Part shown: in pieces, positions 51,527-59,693 of the stretch | Position numbering within the stretch: the stretch's first letter is position 1 | Layout: each line of letters starts with the position of its first letter | Origin: Siccirubricoccus deserti | Lineage (GTDB): Bacteria > Pseudomonadota > Alphaproteobacteria > Acetobacterales > Acetobacteraceae | Direction: 5' to 3' | Assembly: GCF_014283215.1 (NCBI RefSeq) | Contig: NZ_JACOMF010000010.1 | Coordinates: 62,001 to 126,000, forward strand | DNA: 64,000 bases | Translations under genes and position numbers: made by a program | Notes under the pieces: generated by a model | The model's input: only the letters and a program-made list of their open reading frames with translations | Database searches by the model: none | What the model was told of the DNA's origin: nothing

Positions 51527-52405
51527 TTGACCCAGGCAGCCGGCGCACGGCGCCTGCCGCAGCCCGGGCCGGCGCTGGAGCCACGGCTTGAGAGCGTGCC
51601 GGGCCAGGCGCTGCCGCTGGCCTTCGCCCTCTCCCCTGGCCTGACGCTGCTGGAGGCGGTGGGCCGGCCGCTGCGGGAGGCCGGCTTCGCCCATGCCATG
51701 GTGACGCTGGAGGGCGGCAGCTTCGGCCCCTTCGCCTATGTGCTGCCGGCACCCTCGCCGGATGCCGCACATGCCGCCTGGTACAGCGCGACGCAGGCGC
51801 CACCCGGCGGCGCCAGGCTGGAGCGGGCCAACATCACCTTCGGCCTGCGCGACGGCCAGCCCTGGCTGCATTGCCATGCCATCTGGCAGGAGGCGGCCGG
51901 GCGCCGCGCTGGCCATGTGCTGCCGGAGGAGAGCATCCTGGCCGCGCCCATGGCGGCCCGCGCCTGGGGCCTGTCGGGCATCGGCTTCCTGGCGGAGCCG
52001 GATGCGGAGACGAATTTCACCCTGTTCCATCCGGTGCCGGACGCAGTCCGGGCGCTGCCGGCCGGCGCGGCACGGGTGATCGCGCTGCGGATCCGACCGA
52101 ACGAGGATGTGGTGACGGCGCTGGAAGTCACCTGCCGTCGGCATGGCTTCGCCGGCGCGGTGCTGCGCGGCAGCGTCGGCAGCCTGGTCGGGTCTGCCTT
52201 CGCGCACGGCGGGATGGTCGCGGACCATGCGACGGAGATCCTGGTGACCGATGGCCGGGTTTCGGCCGATCGCGCCGGCCAGCTGCGGGCGGAGCTGGCG
52301 GTCGCGGTCGCGGATATGCGCGGCCACGTGCATGAAGGCGCGCTGTTGCAGGGCGTGAACCCGGTCTGCATCACCTTCGAGGGGCTGCTGGAGGAGGTGG
52401 CGTAG
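51527..52405 (+). CDS. Protein with two tandem PPC/DUF296-like domains
   Basis: A 292-residue protein built from two similar halves. About 28-165 and 180-290 each look like a PPC/DUF296 domain, a fold found alone in bacteria and fused to AT-hooks in plants. Half 1 has LTLLEAVGRPLREAGFAHAMV and LHCHAIW. Half 2 has EDVVTALEVTCRRHGFAGAVL and GHVHEGALL. Bacterial PPC proteins are trimers of unknown function that may bind metal through His. The start is TTG 51527, five bases after AGAGG; no better start is in frame. It has no operon partner, and a hairpin follows the stop. Confidence 0.7.
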   Translation: MTQAAGARRLPQPGPALEPRLESVPGQALPLAFALSPGLTLLEAVGRPLREAGFAHAMVTLEGGSFGPFAYVLPAPSPDAAHAAWYSATQAPPGGARLERANITFGLRDGQPWLHCHAIWQEAAGRRAGHVLPEESILAAPMAARAWGLSGIGFLAEPDAETNFTLFHPVPDAVRALPAGAARVIALRIRPNEDVVTALEVTCRRHGFAGAVLRGSVGSLVGSAFAHGGMVADHATEILVTDGRVSADRAGQLRAELAVAVADMRGHVHEGALLQGVNPVCITFEGLLEEVA

Positions 52406-52413
52406 GCGTATCG

Positions 52414-52439
52414 CACCCGGGATGGCTGCATGCCGGGTG
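52414..52439 (+). terminator. Short hairpin after the PPC gene
   Basis: CACCCGG and CCGGGTG form a 7-bp stem with a 12-base loop, nine bases after the stop. No T run, so termination is doubtful. Confidence 0.35.
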
Positions 52440-52529
52440 ACGATGCGGCGAAGGGCGGGCCTGGATCGGCATCGTGGTTGCCGGCCCGGAACCGGCGGCC
52501 CGCGCAGCCGCTTCCACAGCGGAGGCGGC

Positions 52530-52688
52530 ATGGCCGAGCAGATGAGGATCAGCGAACCGCCGGTGGCATCCGGCGGCCGGGACTCGCCGGACGGCATGGC
52601 GGTGATGCTGGGGTGGGAGGGCCATGCGCGCCGCAGCCATGCGCCAGCGGCCAAGCCCATCCCACTGCGAATGCTGCGGAGGGCCTGA
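52530..52688 (+). CDS. Possible 52-residue leader protein upstream of the cytochrome gene
   Basis: A short frame with GGAGG four bases before the ATG whose TGA overlaps the ATG of the cytochrome c gene (TGATG). These two features suggest real translation and coupling. The product (MAEQMRISEPPVASGGRDSP onwards) has no signal, membrane helix or motif I know, and its composition is unremarkable. It may be a leader that sets cytochrome expression, or chance. Confidence 0.3.
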   Translation: MAEQMRISEPPVASGGRDSPDGMAVMLGWEGHARRSHAPAAKPIPLRMLRRA

Positions 52689-53602
52689 TGCGGCGGCGCT
52701 GGCTCTGGTTGCTGCTCGTCGCGGGCGCGCTGGCCAGTGCGGCGGCAGCCTGGGTGCTCAGCGCGCCGCGCCTGCGCTTCGGGCCGGAGGCGGCGGCGCA
52801 ATTCGAGAATGGTGATGCGGCGCGGGGGCGGATTCTCTTCGCCGCCGGCGACTGCGCCTCCTGCCACGCCTCGCCCGGCCAGCCCGACCGGCTGCAGCTC
52901 GGCGGCGGCATGGCGCTGGCGTCGCAGCTTGGCACCTTCCGCCCGCCCAACATCTCGCCGGATCCGGAGGACGGCATCGGCCGCTGGCGCGGCATTGATC
53001 TGGCGAATGCGCTGATGGCAGGGGTCTCGCCGGACGGGCGGCATTACTACCCCGCGCTCCCCTATATCGGCTATGCGCGGATGCAGCCGCAGGACATCGC
53101 GGACCTCTGGGCCTATCTGCGCAGCCTGTCGCCGGTCGCCGGCCGCGCACCGCCGCATGACCTCGCCTTCCCGCTGACCATCCGTCGCCCGATCGGCCTG
53201 TGGAAACGGATCTACCTGGACGAGACGCCGCTCCTGCCCGATCCGTCCCGGGACGCGGCCTGGAACCGGGGGCACTACCTGGTGGAGGCGGTGGCGCATT
53301 GCGCCGAATGCCATGCAAGCCGCGGCCCGCTGCTGGCGGTGCGGGAGGCGACGCGGCTCGCCGGCGGCCCGGACCAGGAGGGCACGGGCTTCGTGCCGAA
53401 CATCACCCCGGCGCGGCTCGGCGGTTGGAGCGAGGCGGATTTCGTCGAACTGCTGACCACCGGCCGCAGCCCGGAAGGACGGCAGGCGCGCTCCTCCATG
53501 GCCGATGTGGTGATCAATACGGCGGAGTTGCCGATCGAGGACCGGCGGGCGATTGCGCGGTATCTGAAGGCGCAGCCGCCACGGCCGACGCCGCGGCCCT
53601 GA
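52688..53602 (+). CDS. Diheme c-type cytochrome, membrane-anchored
   Basis: A 304-residue cytochrome with an N-terminal membrane helix (RRRWLWLLLVAGALASAAAAWVL) and two haem sites, CASCH near residue 57 and CAECH near residue 204. The PPNISPDPEDGIGRW and VPNITPARLGGW patterns follow. It faces the periplasm. GGAGGG precedes ATG 52688. It is first in a same-strand series leading to actA, ctaG and oxidase genes, so it may shuttle electrons to or from Alternative Complex III. A role as cytochrome subunit of a dehydrogenase is the alternative. It is a distant paralogue of the cytochrome at 522. Confidence 0.87.
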   Translation: MRRRWLWLLLVAGALASAAAAWVLSAPRLRFGPEAAAQFENGDAARGRILFAAGDCASCHASPGQPDRLQLGGGMALASQLGTFRPPNISPDPEDGIGRWRGIDLANALMAGVSPDGRHYYPALPYIGYARMQPQDIADLWAYLRSLSPVAGRAPPHDLAFPLTIRRPIGLWKRIYLDETPLLPDPSRDAAWNRGHYLVEAVAHCAECHASRGPLLAVREATRLAGGPDQEGTGFVPNITPARLGGWSEADFVELLTTGRSPEGRQARSSMADVVINTAELPIEDRRAIARYLKAQPPRPTPRP

Positions 53603-53729
53603 CGAGACGCTATCGGAGGAATCCCGGCGCATCGAGGGCACCGCCGCCGGGATCGCCTCGAAACGCCGTGCCGCGCCAACCGCTGCCGCTGCCGCGCGTT
53701 GGTCGCGCGAGCAGGCGGCGGCACAGGGC

Positions 53730-54341
53730 ATGCAGCAACTCTTCTCCGCACGGGCCGACCGGCGGCTGCGCTTCGGCATGCTGGCCGGTGCCATCGGCCT
53801 GGGCGCGCTCGGCCTCGCGGCCTGGACCCTTGCCCGTTCCGACCGCGCCTGGGGCGTCGGTGTCGCCGCGCCGCAGCCCGTCCCGTTCAGCCATGCCGTC
53901 CATGCCGGGGGCCTCGGTCTCGACTGCCGCTACTGCCATGCAACGGTGGAGCGTGCGGCCTCCGCCGGGATGCCGACCGCCGAGACATGCCTCGGCTGCC
54001 ATCGCCAGGTCTGGAGCGTCTCGGCCCAATTCGCGCCGCTTGAGACCGCCCTTTCCCTCGGCGGCTCCATCGCCTGGTCCTCCGTGCACCGGCTGCCGGA
54101 ACATGTGCGCATCCACCACGGCGCGCATGTCGCGGCCGGCGTCGCATGCGGGACCTGTCACGGCGTGGTCGAGGCCATGCCGCGCACCGTGAAGATCGAG
54201 ACCATGTCCATGGGCTGGTGCCTCGACTGCCACCGCGGCGCCGTGGCCGGTTCGGCCGCCGCCCGGGCCGGCCACGACGCTTATACCCATTTCGGCATCG
54301 CGCTTCCGCCGCTCACACGCTGCTCCACCTGCCACCGCTGA
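53730..54341 (+). CDS. actA: Alternative Complex III pentaheme cytochrome subunit ActA
   Basis: A 203-residue multihaem cytochrome with one membrane helix (about 15-34) and five CxxCH sites: 66-70, 87-91, 140-144, 164-168 and 198-202. PVPFSHAVHAGGLGLDCRYCH and MGWCLDCHRG match ActA of Alternative Complex III (ACIII), which carries five haems and hands electrons out of the complex. ATG 53730 has only a weak ribosome site. actB, actC and the start of actD lie 5-10 kb further on. The caa3-type oxidase genes sit between them, which is unusual. Haem count, spacing and context agree. Confidence 0.9.
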   Translation: MQQLFSARADRRLRFGMLAGAIGLGALGLAAWTLARSDRAWGVGVAAPQPVPFSHAVHAGGLGLDCRYCHATVERAASAGMPTAETCLGCHRQVWSVSAQFAPLETALSLGGSIAWSSVHRLPEHVRIHHGAHVAAGVACGTCHGVVEAMPRTVKIETMSMGWCLDCHRGAVAGSAAARAGHDAYTHFGIALPPLTRCSTCHR

Positions 54342-54421
54342 GAATTCCTCCGCGGATCCAGGGCACCTTTGCCGGCTGCTTGCGTTCTTCCGGGGCCGCT
54401 GCCCGGCCGGGAGAGCAACGG

Positions 54422-55195
54422 ATGCGGGAATTCGGGCCCGACACGCCCTATTGCGGCGCGCCGCCCCTGCCGGGTGCGGTGCCCTGGAATGTCGATCCCT
54501 GGCTGATGGCGGGGCTCGCCGTGACGTTGCTGTTGGCCTGGGGCCCGGCGGGCCGCGGCGGCGACCGGCGCCTGTTGCTGGCGGGCTGGGCGGCGCTTGC
54601 CGCAGCGCTGCTCTCGCCGCTCTGCAACCTCTCGGTCGCGCTTTTCTCGGCACGTGTGGCGCAGCATCTGGTGCTGCTGGTGGCGGTGGCGCCGCTGCTT
54701 GCCCTCGGCCTCCCCCTGCCACGCCGGGCAGCGGCGCCGGGGGGGCTGGCGCTCGCCGCCGCCGCCTTCGCCCTCGCGCTCTGGGCCTGGCACCTGCCCG
54801 GCCCCTATGGCGTCACCTTCCGCTCCGATGCCGTCTACTGGGCAATGCAGCTCTCGCTGCTCGGCAGCGGCGTCTGGCTCTGGCGCGGATTGCTGCTGGG
54901 CGCGGCGGCGCGGCCGGAAGCGGCGCTGCTTGCCGGGCTGGCGACGGCGGCGCAGAGCGGCGCACTCGGCGCCGTTCTGACCTTCGCCCCGCGCCCGCTG
55001 TTTGCCGAGCATGCCACGACGACCCTCGCCTGGGGCTTCTCGCCGCTTGAGGACCAGCAACTCGGCGGGCTGCTGATGTGGGTGCCGGGCGGAATCGCCT
55101 TCGCCGCCGTCTCCCTCCTGGCGCTCGGCCCGGCCCTCATTCGCGATGGCACCAGGCCGCACGCCGGATCCCTCCCCTGGGCCGGCCGCAGGTGA
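54422..55195 (+). CDS. ctaG: Cytochrome oxidase assembly factor CtaG (caa3 type)
   Basis: A 257-residue polytopic membrane protein of the CtaG_caa3 family with about seven hydrophobic segments. Family marks are WNVDPWLMAGL near the start, LLSPLCNLSVALFSARVAQHLVLL near residue 60, and WAWHLPGPY near residue 120. EDQQLGGLLMWVPGG lies near the end. It helps assemble copper-containing caa3-type oxidases. GGGAGAG precedes ATG 54422. Its TGA overlaps the ATG of the subunit II gene, so it is translated with the oxidase it serves. Confidence 0.92.
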   Translation: MREFGPDTPYCGAPPLPGAVPWNVDPWLMAGLAVTLLLAWGPAGRGGDRRLLLAGWAALAAALLSPLCNLSVALFSARVAQHLVLLVAVAPLLALGLPLPRRAAAPGGLALAAAAFALALWAWHLPGPYGVTFRSDAVYWAMQLSLLGSGVWLWRGLLLGAAARPEAALLAGLATAAQSGALGAVLTFAPRPLFAEHATTTLAWGFSPLEDQQLGGLLMWVPGGIAFAAVSLLALGPALIRDGTRPHAGSLPWAGRR

Positions 55196-56181
55196 TGCGG
55201 CTGCGGCGGCTGCTGCCCGCCCTTGCGCTCACAGCGTGCAGCGGCGTGCAGACTCCGCTCGAACCCTGGGGCGTCCAGGCCGGGCTGATCGCGCAGCTTA
55301 CCTGGCTGCTGTTCGGTGGCGGGGCGGCGATCTTCGCCCTGGTGCTCGGGCTGCTCGCCTTCGCCGTGCTGGCGCCGGCGCGGCTGCGCCGCGCCTTCGC
55401 CTCCCGCCGCTTCGTGCTGCTGGGCGGCATCGCCTTCCCGGCCGTCACCCTGGCCGTACTGCTGGCGCATAGCATGGGCATCTCCCGCGCCCTGGTGCTG
55501 CCGGAGACGGAACGGCCGCTGCGCATCGAGGTCATCGGCCGGCAGTACTGGTGGGAGGTCCGCTACCCCGATACCGGAGAGGGCCCGGGAGACATGGCGG
55601 TGACGGCGAATGAGATCCACCTGCCGGTGGGGCGGGAGGTGGAGCTGCTGCTCTCTTCCGGCGACGTGATCCACTCCCTCTGGCTGCCCAACCTGCAGGG
55701 CAAGCTGGACATGATCCCGGGGCGGGTGAACCGGATGCGGCTGCGCGCCGACCGGCCCGGCACGCTGCGCGGCCAGTGCACGGAATTCTGCGGGTTGCAG
55801 CATGCGCTGATGGCATTCTGGGCAGTGGTGCAGGAGCCGGCGGAGTTCGATGCCTGGCTCGCGCGGCAGCAGGCGCCGGTGCCGCCGCCACGGACGGCGG
55901 AGCAGGCGCGCGGCATGCAGGTGTTCGGGGAGGCCGGCTGCGGCGCCTGCCACGCGGTGCGCGGCACGGCGTGGCAGGGGCGGCTCGGCCCCGACCTGTC
56001 GCGCATCGGCTCGCGCCTCTCGCTCGGCGCCGGGCTGCACGAGGTGCACCGCGCGACCTTGGCGGGCTGGATCGCCGGCACGCAGGACATCAAGCCGGGC
56101 AATTCCATGCCGGCCTATGGCCGCACCCTGTCGGGCGAGGATCTGCTGGCGCTGGCCGCCTGGCTGGAGGCGCTGCGCTGA
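55195..56181 (+). CDS. coxB: Cytochrome c oxidase subunit II with fused cytochrome c
   Basis: A 328-residue lipoprotein (Cys15 in LTACSG) with two membrane helices (about 34-60 and 73-92). The CuA domain ligands are visible: H160, C195, E197, C199, H203 and M206. A C-terminal cytochrome c domain carries CGACH at 249-253, with a likely axial Met in NSMPAYG. This is the caa3 pattern, where the fused haem accepts electrons directly, here probably from ActA or another ACIII cytochrome. It is coupled by one-base stop/start overlaps to ctaG upstream and the subunit I gene downstream. Confidence 0.95.
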   Translation: MRLRRLLPALALTACSGVQTPLEPWGVQAGLIAQLTWLLFGGGAAIFALVLGLLAFAVLAPARLRRAFASRRFVLLGGIAFPAVTLAVLLAHSMGISRALVLPETERPLRIEVIGRQYWWEVRYPDTGEGPGDMAVTANEIHLPVGREVELLLSSGDVIHSLWLPNLQGKLDMIPGRVNRMRLRADRPGTLRGQCTEFCGLQHALMAFWAVVQEPAEFDAWLARQQAPVPPPRTAEQARGMQVFGEAGCGACHAVRGTAWQGRLGPDLSRIGSRLSLGAGLHEVHRATLAGWIAGTQDIKPGNSMPAYGRTLSGEDLLALAAWLEALR

Positions 56182-58724
56182 TGGACACCAACCCGCCACG
56201 CGCGGCGACCGACCTGCCCAATCCCCTGCCGCGGCCGGAGGCCGAGCTCGCCGCGCTGGAGGCGGTGTGGGAGAGCCCGCGCGGCTGGCGCCGCATCACC
56301 GAGATCAACAACAACTTCATCGGCCCGCTCTTCGTCGGTACGGCGCTGCTCTTCTTCCTGCTCGCCGGCCTGCTCGCCCTGGTCATCCGTGCCCAGCTCG
56401 CCTGGCCGGGCCTGACACTGGTGGATCCGGCCACCTACAACCAGCTCTTCACCATGCATGGCACGGTGATGATGTTCCTCTTCGCCGTGCCGGCGGTGGA
56501 GGCCGTCGCCATCGCCCTGCTGCCCGCCATGCTGGGCGCGCGGGAACTGCCTTTCCCGCGCCTCGGCGCCTACGCCTACCTGATCTACGCCATCGGCGGG
56601 CTCAGCTTCTATTGCAGCATCTTCTTCGGCATCGCGCCGGACGGCGGCTGGTTCATGTACCCGCCGCTGACCAGCAAGGAGAACAGCCCGGGCGTCAACA
56701 CCGACATGTACCTGCTCGGCATCGGATTCATCGAAATCTCGGCCATCGCCGGGGCGATCGAGCTGATCGTCGGCATCCTCCGTTGCCGCGCGCCCGGCAT
56801 GACATTGGGGCGGATGCCGATCTTCGCCTGGGCCATGCTGGTCTTCGCCGCCATGGTCATCTTCGCCTTCCCCGCGGTGATCGTGGCGAGCACGCTGCTG
56901 GAGCTGGAGCGCGCCTTCGACTGGCCCTTCTTCCTGCCGGAACGCGGCGGCGACCCGCTGCTCTGGCAGCACCTCTTCTGGTTCTTCGGCCACCCGGAGG
57001 TCTACGTCATCTTCCTCCCCGCCGCCGGCATGGTCTCGATGATCGTGCCGGCCATGGCGCGCACGCCGCTGGTCGCGCATTCGCTGGTGGTTCTGGCGCT
57101 GGTCGGCACCGGCTTCCTCAGCTTCGGGCTCTGGGTGCACCACATGTACACCACGGGGATCCCGGCCCTCTCCCTCGCCTTCTTCGCCGCCGCGGGATTT
57201 GCGGTCTCCATCCCCTCGGGCCTGCAGGTCTTCGCCTGGATCGCCACCTTCGCCGCGGCGCCTCGGCGCATCCGCTTCGACACGCCGACCCTTTTCATCC
57301 TCGGCTTCCTCTTCATCTTCGTGCTCGGCGGCCTGACCGGCGTCATGGTCTCGGTCACGCCCTTCGACTGGCAGGCGCATGACACCTACTTCATCGTCGC
57401 GCACCTGCACTACGTGCTGATCGGCGGCATGGTCTTCCCGCTGCTCGGCGCGCTCTACTACTGGGCACCCACGCTCGGCCGACCGCTTTCGGAACGGCTC
57501 GGCAAATGGGCCTTCTGGCTGCTCTTCCTCGGCACCAACGTGACCTTCTTCCCGATGCACATCAGCGGCCTCGCCGGCATGCCGCGGCGCATCTACACCT
57601 ATCCCGCAGGCTTCGGGCTGGAGGTCTGGAACGCAGTTTCCTCGGCCGGCGCCGCCATGGCGGCGGCCGGCGCGGCGGTGCTGCTGCTCGACGTCGCGAA
57701 GAACTTCCGGCTCGGCGGCGAGCAGAGCAGCCCCTGGCGGGCCGGTACGCTGGAATGGGTGACCAACACCAATTACGGCCCGCGCAGCATCCCGCGCGTG
57801 CGCGACCGCTACCCGCTCTGGTCGGAGCCCGGCCTGGCGAAGGAGGTGGAGGCGGGCGGCCACTACCTGCCCTTCACCGCGACCGGCCGGCGGGAGACGC
57901 TGATCACCAGCCCTGCCGAGGCCGAGCCGCAATATGTCGCGGTGCTGCCGGGCGTGGGCTGGGGACATGTCGTCGCCGCCATCGGCACGGCCGGCTTCTT
58001 CCTCAGCCTCACCGGCGAGTTCCTGATCGAGGCTGCGCTGTTCTTCGCCCTTGCGCTCGGCGGCATCCTTGCCTGGCTCTGGCAGGGCAGCGATCCCGGG
58101 CCGCTTCCGCCGCGCGAGGCGGATATCGGCGGCGGCATCGTGGTGCCTACCTATGCGACGGGCGCCGTCTCCACCGCCTCCTGGGCGATGGTCTGCCTGA
58201 TGCTGGTGCAGGGCACCGCTTATGCCTGCCTGCTTGGCAGCTATCTCTTCCTCTGGCTGGTCAATGGCGATGCCATGTGGCCGCCGCCCGGCCAAGGGCT
58301 GCCGGTGGCAGGCTTCGGCCTCGCCGCCCTCGGCTTCTATGCCGCCGGCGCGGCCTCGCTCCAGGCGGCCGCCCGGTTGCTCGCCGGGCGCTCGCCTTGG
58401 CCGCACCGCCTCGCCCTTGCCCTTGCCGCGCTGCTGCTTCTCGCCGGCACGGCCGCGGATGGCTGGGCGCTGTGGCAGGGCGGGGTGCGGCCCAGCCTGC
58501 ATGCCTATGGCGCCGCATCCTGGGCGCTCTTCGCCTGGCAGGGGATGCATGCGGCGATCGCCCTGCTGATGGCGGGCTACACCCTCGCGCGCTCCCTCGC
58601 CCGGCTGCTGGATGCGGAGCGGCGGCAGGCGATGGACGTCACCCGGCTGTTCTGGATTTACACCGCCGGCCAGGGCGCGGTCGGCCTCGCCCTGCTGCAC
58701 CTCTTCCCACGGCTGCTGGCATGA
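56181..58724 (+). CDS. ctaD: Cytochrome c oxidase subunit I-III fusion
   Basis: An 847-residue fused haem-copper oxidase. Residues 40-570 are subunit I. H93 (TMHGTVMM) ligates low-spin haem, H271 (GHPEVY, with Y275 cross-link) and H320/H321 ligate CuB, and H408/H410 (AHLHYV) ligate the haems. Residues about 640-847 are subunit III-like, with five to seven membrane helices. It reduces O2 to water and pumps protons in the inner membrane. The A-type GHPEVY motif supports a standard caa3/aa3 enzyme. The ATG overlaps the subunit II stop by one base, and the stop overlaps the next gene by four. This fusion is known in some bacteria. Confidence 0.95.
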   Translation: MDTNPPRAATDLPNPLPRPEAELAALEAVWESPRGWRRITEINNNFIGPLFVGTALLFFLLAGLLALVIRAQLAWPGLTLVDPATYNQLFTMHGTVMMFLFAVPAVEAVAIALLPAMLGARELPFPRLGAYAYLIYAIGGLSFYCSIFFGIAPDGGWFMYPPLTSKENSPGVNTDMYLLGIGFIEISAIAGAIELIVGILRCRAPGMTLGRMPIFAWAMLVFAAMVIFAFPAVIVASTLLELERAFDWPFFLPERGGDPLLWQHLFWFFGHPEVYVIFLPAAGMVSMIVPAMARTPLVAHSLVVLALVGTGFLSFGLWVHHMYTTGIPALSLAFFAAAGFAVSIPSGLQVFAWIATFAAAPRRIRFDTPTLFILGFLFIFVLGGLTGVMVSVTPFDWQAHDTYFIVAHLHYVLIGGMVFPLLGALYYWAPTLGRPLSERLGKWAFWLLFLGTNVTFFPMHISGLAGMPRRIYTYPAGFGLEVWNAVSSAGAAMAAAGAAVLLLDVAKNFRLGGEQSSPWRAGTLEWVTNTNYGPRSIPRVRDRYPLWSEPGLAKEVEAGGHYLPFTATGRRETLITSPAEAEPQYVAVLPGVGWGHVVAAIGTAGFFLSLTGEFLIEAALFFALALGGILAWLWQGSDPGPLPPREADIGGGIVVPTYATGAVSTASWAMVCLMLVQGTAYACLLGSYLFLWLVNGDAMWPPPGQGLPVAGFGLAALGFYAAGAASLQAAARLLAGRSPWPHRLALALAALLLLAGTAADGWALWQGGVRPSLHAYGAASWALFAWQGMHAAIALLMAGYTLARSLARLLDAERRQAMDVTRLFWIYTAGQGAVGLALLHLFPRLLA

Positions 58725-59101
58725 ACGCCGCGCGCGACACCAGCCCCGCCTTCGAGGTGCTGCGCAGCGCGGCCGGCCTGGCACTCTGGGCGGGGCACTT
58801 CGGCGTGATCTACGCCGTCAACGCCTTCGCCTGCGAGCGCGGCCTGGCGGGCACGCGGCTGTTCGGCCTGCCCTGGGTGCCGGCGGTGGTCGGCCTCGCG
58901 ACGCTCGCCGCCCTGCTGCCGCTCGGCCTCATCCTGTGGTCGGTAATGTCGCGACTTGATCAACCACTGGCCGAGGGCGGCGAGGCGGAGCCGCGCTTCA
59001 CCCGCTGGTTCGCCGCCGCCACCAGCAGCTACGCCATCCTCGCCGTGCTGTTCCAGGCGGCGCCGGCCGTGATCGTGCCGTCATGCGGGCCGGTTCATTG
59101 A
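58721..59101 (+). CDS. Small membrane protein of the oxidase cluster
   Basis: A 126-residue protein with three likely membrane helices (about 13-35, 48-70 and 90-115). It starts inside the end of the fused oxidase gene (ATGA overlap), so it is translated with it. I do not recognise a named family. Position and size suggest an accessory or subunit IV-like protein of the oxidase. The last seven bases overlap the convergent cytochrome c gene. It has no Cys or His pattern for a cofactor. Confidence 0.65.
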   Translation: MNAARDTSPAFEVLRSAAGLALWAGHFGVIYAVNAFACERGLAGTRLFGLPWVPAVVGLATLAALLPLGLILWSVMSRLDQPLAEGGEAEPRFTRWFAAATSSYAILAVLFQAAPAVIVPSCGPVH

Positions 59102-59559
59102 TCGCCGCGCGGCCGAAGCCGTGCCTCGGCGCGCGGCCCGCCCTGCCCGGGGCCGAGCACCATGCCGGCCGGCACCGGCTGCGCCGTGCCGATGGTGTAG
59201 AGATAGGCCGCCGCATCGCGCGCCTCCCGCTCCGTCAGGCCGAGCGAGGGCATGGCGGAGCCGGGCGAGATGGCCTGCGGGTCGCGCAGCCAGGCGACCA
59301 GGTTCTCCGGCGCATTCGGCAGCCTGCCGCCGACATAGGCGCGGCGGGACCACTCCAGCAGCGGCGGCCCGACCCAGGCCACCGCGCCGCGAATGCCAGG
59401 AATCACATGGCAGGACCCGCAGCCGCGTTCGGTGATGACGGCGCGGCCGCGCGCCGGGTCGGCGCCGGCGATGCGCAGCTGCGGCGGCGGCTCCGCCTCG
59501 TCGCAGCCGGCGAGCAGCGCGGCGAATGCGAGCAGGGCTGGGCCCAGGATCGGGCGAAT
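59095..59559 (-). CDS. Monoheme c-type cytochrome lipoprotein, possible ATT start
   Basis: A short exported cytochrome: a lipoprotein signal (RPILGPALLAFAALLAGC), one haem site CGSCH near residue 48, and a likely axial Met in SAMPSLGL. Reading from ATT at 59559 gives 154 residues and a textbook signal peptide, with GGGGAGG five bases upstream. The only other in-frame start, TTG at 59589, has no ribosome site and adds ten residues. I therefore prefer ATT, a rare but known start. It lies against the flow of the cluster, convergent with the small membrane protein gene and divergent from actB. It probably ferries electrons to the oxidase. Confidence 0.7.
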   Translation of the reverse strand: MRPILGPALLAFAALLAGCDEAEPPPQLRIAGADPARGRAVITERGCGSCHVIPGIRGAVAWVGPPLLEWSRRAYVGGRLPNAPENLVAWLRDPQAISPGSAMPSLGLTEREARDAAAYLYTIGTAQPVPAGMVLGPGQGGPRAEARLRPRGDQ

Positions 59560-59564
59560 GCTGG

Positions 59565-59571
59565 CCTCCCC
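59565..59571 (-). promoter_or_regulatory. Shine-Dalgarno supporting an ATT start
   Basis: On the minus strand this reads GGGGAGG, a near-perfect ribosome site. The codon five bases downstream is ATT, in frame with the cytochrome lipoprotein and followed at once by its signal peptide. No ATG or GTG is available at that distance. Confidence 0.6.
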
Positions 59572-59693
59572 GAACGGCTGCGGCGGCAACGTGGCGCGAC
59601 CGCTACCGGTTGCGCCGGACAGGAACCAGGGCGGTGCCGGGTGCGTAGCGGCATGGCGCGGCCGGCGCGTGCGGCGGCGGGGTGCATCATCCC

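Noticed and set aside
51368-53794. Long minus-strand open frame opposite the PPC and cytochrome genes
   Set aside because: Antisense shadow typical of high-GC DNA; the plus strand holds proteins with clear haem and PPC motifs.
56115-58784. Minus-strand frame of almost 900 codons opposite the oxidase gene
   Set aside because: Dominated by Arg, Gly, Glu and His with no domain; the plus strand carries every haem-copper ligand.
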